In this document: one piece after another, positions 17,290 to 25,353 of the stretch
How the letters are laid out: every line of letters starts with the position of its first letter
Position numbering within the stretch: position 1 is the first letter of the stretch
Position numbers and translations under genes: made by a program
The notes under the pieces: model-generated
What the model saw: only the letters and a program-made list of their open reading frames with translations
The model's database searches: none
Told to the model about the DNA's origin: nothing
NCBI GenBank assembly: GCA_017448455.1
Contig: JAFSLL010000148.1
Coordinates: forward strand, 58,551 to 122,550
DNA from: Oscillospiraceae bacterium
GTDB lineage: Bacteria; Bacillota; Clostridia; Oscillospirales; Oscillospiraceae
Direction: 5' to 3'
Length of the DNA stretch: 64,000 nucleotides

Positions 17290-19095
17290 TCACAGTTTCA
17301 TTACTTTCCCATGGGTAATGCCGTTTTCATTGAACGAATCCACGCGCACCCAGGTTTCTCTGCCTTTTATGACAGCACCGACCCGCTTACTGTCAAGGTG
17401 ATCAGCCATTACCAAATAACTGTGATAGAGCTTGTCCGGGCAATGGCCCCAAAGAATATTGAAGCCAAGCGTTTCGACGCTTTCTGGAATGTTGACCGAG
17501 AAGTCCAGGTCACCCAGCCGCTGCAGCCTAACATTGGGCTGGGGCGGCTTTTTACCGTTTCCCTTGCCAAAAACGCGCAGGCCGGAGACAGAGGGCGCAA
17601 CGCCGTAGGGTACCGCCGTCACAGTCAGGCGGAGAAAGCGCAAGCTCAGAGGCAATTCCAGAACAATCAGATCGTGCGGCAGGTCGGTCGCGGTTTCCCG
17701 TTTATCCTTGATGACAGTCCAGATATCTCCGTCAGCCGAGCCTTCCAGCAGCCAACGCAGAGGCTTATGATCCCGGTCAATGTAGCGCTCCATGTCCGGG
17801 CCGGGCACCAGCGCGCCTGGGCATGGGATCTCGGCGGCAGGATCGTCCGCAAAATTGAGCTGCACGGCGTTGACCGTCATGCTCTCTCCCAGATCGACAC
17901 AGAGCCATTCGCCTCCGCTAGCGCTCGCCGCCCGCCACCAGGTCTGTACGTTCTCATCCACTGCCCTTTCCGGCTCTTTCCCTGCTTCAAAAGAGGATGC
18001 GGTCATACGTTTGTTATAGCTCAGCAGCATCCAGTCCGGCTCTGACAAGGGATCGCGGCGCAGCTTATCCGTGTCCAGCGGCCAGTCACCGTAGCGCTGG
18101 TTGCAGAAGAGTTCTCCGTCCATGTCAAAGCCTGCGGGCCAGAGGCCAACGCGACGTTCAAAGACATGGTTGACGGAGATGCGCATCGTAGCCGTGTGCC
18201 ACCATGCGCCTACACTGTCCTCCATTGTAGAGCCGTGGCCCGCGCCGGGCAGAAAGCCGCCCGGCTTATAGGAATAAGGATTGTTCTCCGCGAGGCGGAA
18301 TGGGCCGAGAGGGCTGTCCCCGATATACACCCCGTCGGCGTAGACGTTCAGCTCCGCGCCGGGACAGGCGTATTGCAGATAGTACGCTCCCTCATTTTTT
18401 GTCATCCACGCTCCCTCGATATAGGGCATTCCGGCAAAGGTTGCGCGCAGCATGGCACGGTTTTCCAGCTCCGTCTCACGAACTCCGGTTTTCTTCAGGT
18501 GCTTCTGAAACAGCGCCTCAATTTCTTCCTCCGAGCGGGGATTCTCGCAGTGGTCGTCTCCGAATCGCTCGTAGCCGTTGTGGTAGGGATCTCCCCAGAT
18601 CAGTTCGTGTTTATTCCCGATTGGATGCATGGTCTCCCGATCCAATTCCACACCCCAGATCGGTGTGGCGTTGGCGCAGCCCCAGTAGAAATACAGCCGT
18701 CCGTCATCGTCCAAAAAGAGGTTGGGATCCCAGAAATCAAAACTGCCGGGGATCTTTTCGTAAGGTCCCTTGACCGGGTCCTTCGTACGGTAAAAGTCAC
18801 AGGGAACGCTGCGGTTGGAGGCTGTAAAATACAGCCAGTCGCCCAGCACACGCACGTCCGGAGCGTAGTCGTAGACCGGCATATTATCCGGCAGCGGCTC
18901 GCTCTCCCATTGGCAGAGGTCTTCTGAAACCCAGACGGACGCAGTCATGGAAGCGAAGAGATAATACTTCCCTTTGAATAAAACCAGCGATGGGTCAGCC
19001 GCTTCGCGATTGACCGTCATACGGTAACCGTCTCTCGGGTCGCGCTTGAAGGAATAGGGATAGGGAACGTTCAGCGGATTGCAGAAGACCTTCAT
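17290..19095 (-). CDS. GH43-like glycosidase with C-terminal F5/8-type domain
   Basis: The 601-residue protein has a five-bladed propeller domain with the GH43 residues D34 (ADPS, base), D123 (WDPN) and E227 (EGAW, acid). It is followed from about residue 340 by a discoidin/F5/8-type carbohydrate-binding domain (ASSFEAGKEPERAVDENVQT) and a small beta domain. An insertion at about 165-222 (GDPYHNGYERFGDD) separates the last two catalytic residues. Likely activities are on arabinosides or xylosides; the exact one is unknown. The ATG at 19095 overlaps the stop of the GH3 gene as ATGA. There is no signal peptide. Confidence 0.85.
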   Translation of the reverse strand: MKVFCNPLNVPYPYSFKRDPRDGYRMTVNREAADPSLVLFKGKYYLFASMTASVWVSEDLCQWESEPLPDNMPVYDYAPDVRVLGDWLYFTASNRSVPCDFYRTKDPVKGPYEKIPGSFDFWDPNLFLDDDGRLYFYWGCANATPIWGVELDRETMHPIGNKHELIWGDPYHNGYERFGDDHCENPRSEEEIEALFQKHLKKTGVRETELENRAMLRATFAGMPYIEGAWMTKNEGAYYLQYACPGAELNVYADGVYIGDSPLGPFRLAENNPYSYKPGGFLPGAGHGSTMEDSVGAWWHTATMRISVNHVFERRVGLWPAGFDMDGELFCNQRYGDWPLDTDKLRRDPLSEPDWMLLSYNKRMTASSFEAGKEPERAVDENVQTWWRAASASGGEWLCVDLGESMTVNAVQLNFADDPAAEIPCPGALVPGPDMERYIDRDHKPLRWLLEGSADGDIWTVIKDKRETATDLPHDLIVLELPLSLRFLRLTVTAVPYGVAPSVSGLRVFGKGNGKKPPQPNVRLQRLGDLDFSVNIPESVETLGFNILWGHCPDKLYHSYLVMADHLDSKRVGAVIKGRETWVRVDSFNENGITHGKVMKL

Positions 19096-21509
19096 ACAAA
19101 CTCCTCCGCGAGGGCACACATGGCCCGCGTTTTCCCGTCGATCCAGGTATCCTCTGTCACGGCAAAGCAGCCGGACAGACGACAGTCCTCCGAAGACGCA
19201 CCAACACGCAGATCAAAGGCGCCTCTCTCAATCTTCCATCGCATGTCCTTGTCCAGAAAAGCCAGCTGCGAGGGATGCAGCGTGAACCGGACGGTTTTGA
19301 TCTCTCCCGCGTTCAGATGCACGCGGCAGAAGCCGCAGAGTTCCTGCACAGGACGAGTGCGGCTGGCATAGCGGTCGGAGACATAGAGCTGTACTACTTC
19401 GTCGCCTGCGAAAGCGCCGACGTTGGCGACCCGAAAGCTGACCGTCAATTCTTCATCCGGTCCAAGCTCCGTTTTGGAGAATAAGAGGTCGGAATAGGCA
19501 AAGCTCGAGTAACTCAGACCGAAACCGAAGGGATAGCGTGGTAGGTGCGGCAGGTCCACATAGTCGGGGAACCCGATGCTCTCCGCCTGATGCCAGCATG
19601 AGCCGTTGGGATGGTTGTAGTAGACGGGGATCTGCCCCGCGTGATAAGCTACCGAGACCGGCAACCGTCCGCTGGGATTATAGACGCCCAGCAGCACGTC
19701 CGTGACCGCCTGCGCACCGCACTCAGCAGGGCTCCAGCACTCCAGGATTGCGTTGAGACATGCGTCCGCCGTGTCGCTGGAAATGGGACGGCCGTCAAAG
19801 TGAACGCCGATCAGTGGCTTGCCAAGCTTCGCCGCCGCGCGGATAAAGGCATCCTGGCAGGGCGGCAGATTGATGTCGGAAGCGTCCACACCCTCGCCCA
19901 TCGTGGCCAGAGAGCAGGTGCCGTGCTTGCCTCCGAGGCTCAGCAGGACTGCGTCTGCGCTCTCGCAGAGACGCAGTGCCTCGGCGAAGCCGCTCTCATC
20001 CGCGCCCGCAACCGGGTAGCCGGGTGCAGACAGGATCTCGGTCTCCGGCAGACGCTTGCGCAGCTCCTGCAGCAGGCTCCGGCAGTCCGGCTTCTGGCGG
20101 CGAAGGATCGCGTCAAATTCTTCCCCCTCGTCCGACTGTACATCAGTACCGGGGATCATGCGCACCGCGTTGCCTGTATCGGACGCACCCTCCACTCCTG
20201 CGATGGAGTTTCGGGCTGCGAGTGTGGCTTCCGCCATACTGAGGAAGGTGTATCCGCCGAACAACATCCGCGGAACGTCAGCATGAGGACCAATGAGGGC
20301 AAGGCGGCGTATCGTCTTTTTCAGCGGCAGCGCCCCATCATTTTTCAGCAGCACCAGTGACTGCCGTGCGCTTTGAAGCGACAGCTCCCGATCCTCCGTT
20401 CGACGGAATGCAGCGTGCAGAGCCTCGCCCTCCAGTGCAAAGGGATGCTCGAAGAGCCCAATTCGGAATTTGGCGGTCAGGATTCGCAGCACCGCCCGGT
20501 CGACAAGAGACGGATCAACCTCTCCACACGTGATCATGGCTTCCAACTCTTCGCCGTAACCCGCGGGAGAAGGCATTTCCACATCCATGCCAGCCTCCAG
20601 TGCCATGGCGCCCGCTTCCCCCAGCGTCTCGCCGATACGGTCCGTTTCATGGGCATTGTTGATTCCGCCGTAGTCGCTGACCGTGAGGCCCTCAAAGCCC
20701 ATCTCCTCCCGCAGAAGCCCGGTCAAAAGCGCCTTGGAAACGGAGGCGGGTTCGCCGTCGAGGGAGCAGTAACAGGGCATGATACCCCGCAGTCCGGCCT
20801 GCATTGCGGCTTGGAAGGGCTTGGCGTAAATTTCTCGCAGGAGACGCGGCGGCGTGTCGCTGTGGCTGCCGTGGATGCCGCCCTGAGAATTGTGGAAAGC
20901 CAGAAAATGTTTGGCCACGCAGTCCGGGCGGCGTCCGGCTGACTCTGCGTCCTGTGTGCCGCGTACATAGGCTGCGCCCAGCACGGCTGCCAGAGTGGGG
21001 TCCTCTCCGTAGCTCTCTCCCTGGCGGCCCATGCGGCTGTCGCGGGAGATATCCAGTACCGGGGCAAGAATATGTCCAACGCCGACCGCCGCTTCCTGAC
21101 GGGCAACGACACGCGCGAGTTTTTCCTCCAACGCCGGGTCAAAACCTGCACCGCGCCCGATCCCCGCGGGCAGACTGAGAGCGTCCTGCACCATGGCACC
21201 GCAGAGTCCCTCCATGTGGAAGATGGCAGGGATGTGATGTGGGCTGTTCGCCATCACGATTTTCTGCACGCGGCGCTGCCAGGCGGCAGCATCGTCCAGC
21301 GTCTCGCTCCGCCGAAGTTCCAGCGTGCTGACCTCACCGATGCCCCGCGGCGTCTGCGCAGCGATCCAGTCGAAATCCGTATATTTTTCGTTCAGGGGAA
21401 AAACGCAGTTTATCTGCGCCAGCTTTTCCTCCAAGCTCAGCTCGCTTAACAGTGCCTGCGCCCGTTCCTCCGGGCGAAGCGTCTTATCTCTCCATGCATT
21501 CGAATTCAT
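19092..21509 (-). CDS. GH3 family beta-glycosidase
   Basis: The 805-residue enzyme has the three-part GH3 layout: a TIM barrel with KHF at 200-202 and the nucleophile D279 in TVSDYGG, an alpha/beta sandwich domain, and a C-terminal fibronectin-like domain (YPFGFGLSYSSF, then VQLYVSDRYAS). GH3 enzymes release beta-linked glucose or xylose. The ATG at 21509 lies 26 nt inside the end of the GH78 gene; the 3' end overlaps the GH43 gene by 4 nt. The three glycosidases are thus a tightly coupled unit. No signal peptide is seen, so it works inside the cell. Confidence 0.93.
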   Translation of the reverse strand: MNSNAWRDKTLRPEERAQALLSELSLEEKLAQINCVFPLNEKYTDFDWIAAQTPRGIGEVSTLELRRSETLDDAAAWQRRVQKIVMANSPHHIPAIFHMEGLCGAMVQDALSLPAGIGRGAGFDPALEEKLARVVARQEAAVGVGHILAPVLDISRDSRMGRQGESYGEDPTLAAVLGAAYVRGTQDAESAGRRPDCVAKHFLAFHNSQGGIHGSHSDTPPRLLREIYAKPFQAAMQAGLRGIMPCYCSLDGEPASVSKALLTGLLREEMGFEGLTVSDYGGINNAHETDRIGETLGEAGAMALEAGMDVEMPSPAGYGEELEAMITCGEVDPSLVDRAVLRILTAKFRIGLFEHPFALEGEALHAAFRRTEDRELSLQSARQSLVLLKNDGALPLKKTIRRLALIGPHADVPRMLFGGYTFLSMAEATLAARNSIAGVEGASDTGNAVRMIPGTDVQSDEGEEFDAILRRQKPDCRSLLQELRKRLPETEILSAPGYPVAGADESGFAEALRLCESADAVLLSLGGKHGTCSLATMGEGVDASDINLPPCQDAFIRAAAKLGKPLIGVHFDGRPISSDTADACLNAILECWSPAECGAQAVTDVLLGVYNPSGRLPVSVAYHAGQIPVYYNHPNGSCWHQAESIGFPDYVDLPHLPRYPFGFGLSYSSFAYSDLLFSKTELGPDEELTVSFRVANVGAFAGDEVVQLYVSDRYASRTRPVQELCGFCRVHLNAGEIKTVRFTLHPSQLAFLDKDMRWKIERGAFDLRVGASSEDCRLSGCFAVTEDTWIDGKTRAMCALAEEFV

Positions 21510-23727
21510 AAGTTCCGCTTCCTATCGTATGACATTCGCTGTTTGGCAGCATGACCTCGCAGCTTGTGCCACAAGGCACAGTGACAGCCAGCTTAAAGCG
21601 GCCGTCAGTGATCTCCCAGCGTGTTTTGATCAGACCGAAGGGGCATTTGTGCTCACATTCCGCCCAGGTAAGTCCGCCGCCGGGGATCGGCTTTACCTCG
21701 AAGCGCCGATAGCCGGGATCGATGGCTTCAAGACCGCAGATGCGGCGGTAGAAGAAATCGCCCACCGCGCCGTATGCGTAGTGATTCAGCGAGGATTCCT
21801 CAATGCTGCCATCCTCGCGCAGACTATCCCATCGTTCCCAGATTGTCGTTGCTCCGTGCCGCACGGCATACAGCCAGGACGGCCGACTGTCCTGCAAAAG
21901 AAGTTTGTAGGCTTCGTCCTGCAGACCTGCGTCACAAAGAGCAAAGAGCAGAAAAGGGGTGGAGGGGAAGCCGGTTGTCAGGTGCACACCGTTTTCCCGG
22001 ATCAGTGCCCACAGTCTTTCCGCCATAACGCGGCGCTGCGCCTCGTCTCCCATGCCGAAGGCCAGCGGCAGCACATAACCGGTCTGAAATTCCTCCTTCA
22101 GCTTTCCGGTTCCGTCGGTAAAGAGCCGCAGATAGTCGCGGTTGATCGCCTCGGCCAACTCAGCATAGCGCGCGGCATCCTGTTCCTTCCCGAGGATCGC
22201 TGCAATCCGGCTCATAATACTGCAGGAACGGTAATAATACGGCGTTCCGACGTGAGGGCCTCTGGCCAGCCATTCCGGAACCGAGCCGTATGGAGCGCAC
22301 CAGTCGCCAAACTGGAAAGGATATTTGAAAATATGCGCGGAGCCGTATTCCCCCTCCGACATGGCGGCATAACGTGCCACATCCTCCAGATACCGTTTCA
22401 TACTGGAATACTGACGCTCCAACAGGCTCTGATCGCCGTTGGAGAGGTAGAGCGCCCAGGGGACGAGGATGCAGCTGTCACTCCAGCAGCTGGTGGTCAT
22501 GACGGGGGTAATCCCCTTGCGCGATGGGATCACGAAAGGAAGCTTGCCGTCCTCCGCCATCTCGGTGCTCAGATCCAACAGCCATTTTCCGAGGAAACGG
22601 CTCATGTCAAAGTTAAAGCAGGCTGTGGACGAAAAGAGCGCGATATCGCCAGTCCAGCCCTGGCGCTCGTCGCGCTGGGGGCAGTCGGTGGGGATATCCA
22701 CGAAGTTATCCTTGCCGCTCCATGTGAGATTCGATTGGAGTTGATTGAGGTCTTCATTGGAGCAGCGGAAGCTGCCGATCATTTCAACATCGGAATAAAC
22801 GGCGATCGCCTTAATCTCGATCTCATCTTTTTTGATGCCGCGGATACCCACATATCGAAAGCCCATATAGGTAAAACGCGGAGAGTACTCCTGCTCGCCC
22901 TCGCGGCAGATATAACGCAGTTCCTGTTTGGCGCTGCGGAGGTTCTGCACATAAAGCTCGCCGTGCTCCACTGCCTCCGCATGGCGGAAGACGATCTCCT
23001 GCCCGGCCTTTCCGGTTATCCGAAATGACACGACGCCTGCGATGTTCTGCCCGAAGTCGCAGATCAGTTCGCCGGAGGGAGCTTCTTTCCATTCGACCGG
23101 CTCCAGCGCCTCATGTGCGCTAACCTTTTCGCCGTAACGGGCGCAGATGCATGGATCAACGCACAGTTTTTCCTTAGCCGCAGGATGCCAGTTCAAGGCG
23201 TTTCGGTCAATACGCGCGTCGTAGACCTCGCCGTCGTAAAAATCCGCGAAGACCCAGGGCCCCTCCTCCGTGACTTCCCAGCGTTCGTCTGTACCGAGGA
23301 TTTGGGTCTGCCCGTCCGTGAAGGAAAGCAGCAGATCGCAGAGGAGGGCCTGCCGCTCGGCAGTCAGTTTGGACCTGGATTTGGTGGTATCGTCGATATG
23401 GGTGCTGCGTCCGACGGCCCAGCCGCCTGCAACCACAGCCAGAAGCTCATGCCCGCCCTGTGACAGATCCGCTGCCTCACAGCGGACATACTGCAGATGG
23501 GCGCTGTAATCGGTAAAACCGGGAGAAAAGTAATCGTCATGCAGACGCTGCCCGTCCAGATAGAGATCGAAGACACCCATGGCTGTAGCAAAGACCTCCA
23601 GGGCTGCGCGGCGGTCCAGAGAAAAGCATCGGCGGAACATCATCGGTACCGGGGACGCCGGGCTGTCAAACTGATAGGTCGGATCACTGATCCAGCTTCC
23701 CTGCCAGACTCTTTCTGTCAAGTTCAT
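21484..23727 (-). CDS. GH78 alpha-L-rhamnosidase
   Basis: This 747-residue protein has the N-terminal beta-sandwich domains of bacterial alpha-L-rhamnosidases and the family motif TDCPQRDERQGWTGD at 347-361, which holds the catalytic acid region of the (alpha/alpha)6 barrel. A C-terminal beta domain with a conserved GxYxF-like end follows. It removes terminal L-rhamnose from plant glycosides. It is the first gene of the GH78-GH3-GH43 run, 90 nt after the symporter gene, with a hairpin in that gap. It is somewhat shorter than many GH78 enzymes, mainly at the N-terminus. The ATG at 23727 follows AAAGGAGG. Confidence 0.95.
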   Translation of the reverse strand: MNLTERVWQGSWISDPTYQFDSPASPVPMMFRRCFSLDRRAALEVFATAMGVFDLYLDGQRLHDDYFSPGFTDYSAHLQYVRCEAADLSQGGHELLAVVAGGWAVGRSTHIDDTTKSRSKLTAERQALLCDLLLSFTDGQTQILGTDERWEVTEEGPWVFADFYDGEVYDARIDRNALNWHPAAKEKLCVDPCICARYGEKVSAHEALEPVEWKEAPSGELICDFGQNIAGVVSFRITGKAGQEIVFRHAEAVEHGELYVQNLRSAKQELRYICREGEQEYSPRFTYMGFRYVGIRGIKKDEIEIKAIAVYSDVEMIGSFRCSNEDLNQLQSNLTWSGKDNFVDIPTDCPQRDERQGWTGDIALFSSTACFNFDMSRFLGKWLLDLSTEMAEDGKLPFVIPSRKGITPVMTTSCWSDSCILVPWALYLSNGDQSLLERQYSSMKRYLEDVARYAAMSEGEYGSAHIFKYPFQFGDWCAPYGSVPEWLARGPHVGTPYYYRSCSIMSRIAAILGKEQDAARYAELAEAINRDYLRLFTDGTGKLKEEFQTGYVLPLAFGMGDEAQRRVMAERLWALIRENGVHLTTGFPSTPFLLFALCDAGLQDEAYKLLLQDSRPSWLYAVRHGATTIWERWDSLREDGSIEESSLNHYAYGAVGDFFYRRICGLEAIDPGYRRFEVKPIPGGGLTWAECEHKCPFGLIKTRWEITDGRFKLAVTVPCGTSCEVMLPNSECHTIGSGTYEFECMER

Positions 23728-23751
23728 GAGAATACCTCCTTTGTCATATAA

Positions 23752-23783
23752 GCAGACCTCAGAGAAAGATCTCCGAGGTCTGC
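23752..23783 (-). other. Intercistronic hairpin between symporter and rhamnosidase genes
   Basis: GCAGACCTC and GAGGTCTGC form a perfect 9-bp stem with a 14-nt loop. No T run follows on the minus strand, so it probably adjusts relative expression by mRNA processing or stability. Confidence 0.5.
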
Positions 23784-23817
23784 GTGAAGGAACCGTTCCT
23801 CCTATGGATTTGCAGGC

Positions 23818-25236
23818 TTACTCAGCCTGTCTGGCTGCACGGCGCTCTTCGATCTCCTTACGCAGCTGGGGCAGCTTCTTCTCCAGATCAAAGCCGCGGA
23901 AGAGCAGGAACATCAGCAGGTTGATAACCAGGGGCAGGTAGTTGGAGAAACCATAGATCGCATAGCGCATGGAAGTGGTCGCTGCCGAAAGTGTGGCGTC
24001 ATAGTTGCCGATGATGAGGAACACGCTCAGCAGCAGGGAACCGAGACCGGATCCGACCTTGTTGCCGAAGCCGATGGCACCGCCGGACATGGCGACCAGC
24101 TTTTTGTCGTACTTCCACTCGTTGTAGTCCACGGTCATGGCAGTCAGCACACCATAGAGGCACATCAGCGGGATCTGGACAAAACTCGCCAGGATCGCGG
24201 TAGTGGCATAGAGAACATAGTTGGTAGGCACAAAGCAGCGGATGCCGGCGAAGATCGCCGCACCGAGCAGGCCGATGTCGACCGTGCCCTTGACACCGAA
24301 TTTGTTGATGATGGGCTTGGAAACGATGAAGCCGATGACGGTACCGAGCATGCCTGCCGCACCGAGGATCGCGACCAGATTGTCATTTCCGAAAATCCAC
24401 TTGCAGTAGTAGGTGCCGGAAGATGCCGCGACGGCGCTGGTAATGGCAGTGATCGTGTTGAAGAGTAATACGATCACCCAATATCTGTTCCTGAAAAGCA
24501 TGCCCATGGCCGGGCCGAAGGGAACCGGCTCTTCTTCCGGCTCGGCCGGGGTGCCGGTCTCATTCTCGTTCTCACGGGTGAAAGCCGCCTTGTGGCCGTT
24601 CAGCCAGCAGATCAGGAAGAGAAGAAGAACGAACAGTGCCACGACAAAGCCGTACTTGATCCAGGCGCTCTGGGTGCCGCCAAGCATGTTGGTGACAGGA
24701 ATCGTGGCGATGGCGACGATCATACCGGCGCCGTAGTTGCCAACCGCACGGAAAATACCCATGCTGGAGCGTTCACTGTTTGACTTGGTACGCACGACCA
24801 TGACAGCGGCAAAAGGTGTGGCAATCATGGTGTAGAGCACGGCGGTAAGCAGAAGATTCGTGACCAGGGCATAGGCAACCTGTACGCCGTTGGAAGCCCC
24901 GGCGGGGATCATGAACAGAGATGCAACGACCGCGGCCGCGGGAACAGCCAGCATGATCATCCAGCGGAAATACTTCTTGTTTCCTCCGCGGGAATGGTCG
25001 ATGATGTTGCCGAAAATGACGTCGGTGAAGGCATCGAGGATTTTGGCAATCGCCATGACCACGCCGACAGAGCCGATGGCCATACCGACCTTATCCGTAT
25101 AGAAATACTGCAGCTGGCCGACCAGGTTGGCCATCAGGCCGAGGGCCAACTGACCGCTCATGTCCGCCATGTAATCGCGGGTGCGCATCGTGAGCTTCAC
25201 GCCCTCAGCATCGAAATCTTTTTTGACTCGTGCCAT
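23818..25236 (-). CDS. GPH-family (MelB-like) glycoside:cation symporter
   Basis: The 472-residue membrane protein has twelve hydrophobic helices. Near the N-terminus it has LGLMANLVGQLQYFYTDKV and the loop motif FTDVIFGNIIDHSRGGNKK, where the Asp-Arg-containing loop 2-3 is typical of glycoside-pentoside-hexuronide symporters of the major facilitator superfamily. It brings a glycoside into the cell with Na+ or H+. The gene has its own promoter region and is followed by the three glycosidase genes, so it is likely the importer of their substrate. The ATG at 25236 follows GGGAGGAAGAAAAA. Confidence 0.92.
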   Translation of the reverse strand: MARVKKDFDAEGVKLTMRTRDYMADMSGQLALGLMANLVGQLQYFYTDKVGMAIGSVGVVMAIAKILDAFTDVIFGNIIDHSRGGNKKYFRWMIMLAVPAAAVVASLFMIPAGASNGVQVAYALVTNLLLTAVLYTMIATPFAAVMVVRTKSNSERSSMGIFRAVGNYGAGMIVAIATIPVTNMLGGTQSAWIKYGFVVALFVLLLFLICWLNGHKAAFTRENENETGTPAEPEEEPVPFGPAMGMLFRNRYWVIVLLFNTITAITSAVAASSGTYYCKWIFGNDNLVAILGAAGMLGTVIGFIVSKPIINKFGVKGTVDIGLLGAAIFAGIRCFVPTNYVLYATTAILASFVQIPLMCLYGVLTAMTVDYNEWKYDKKLVAMSGGAIGFGNKVGSGLGSLLLSVFLIIGNYDATLSAATTSMRYAIYGFSNYLPLVINLLMFLLFRGFDLEKKLPQLRKEIEERRAARQAE

Positions 25237-25261
25237 TTTTTCTTCCTCCCAGATTATTTTG

Positions 25262-25267
25262 ATTATA
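25262..25267 (-). promoter_or_regulatory. -10 element of the symporter-glycosidase operon
   Basis: TATAAT on the minus strand 26 nt before the start codon; the -35 at 17 nt is poor (GTCACA), consistent with need for an activator bound at the 25321 site. Confidence 0.45.
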
Positions 25268-25320
25268 CCAGGTTTTTCCCTTGCTGTGACTGTATTGTAT
25301 CGAATTTCTGTTCGGATTGA

Positions 25321-25346
25321 TTGCGAAATCCTGCCTGAAATTGTAA
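25321..25346. promoter_or_regulatory. Duplicated 26-bp site, copy 1
   Basis: The core GCGAAATCCTGCCTG followed by AATTGTAA is present in 25 of 26 bases at 30160-30185. Here it lies 53 nt upstream of the symporter -10, between the GH94 gene and the symporter gene. It is a candidate site for the AraC regulator at 30241. Confidence 0.6.
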
Positions 25347-25353
25347 GATTACA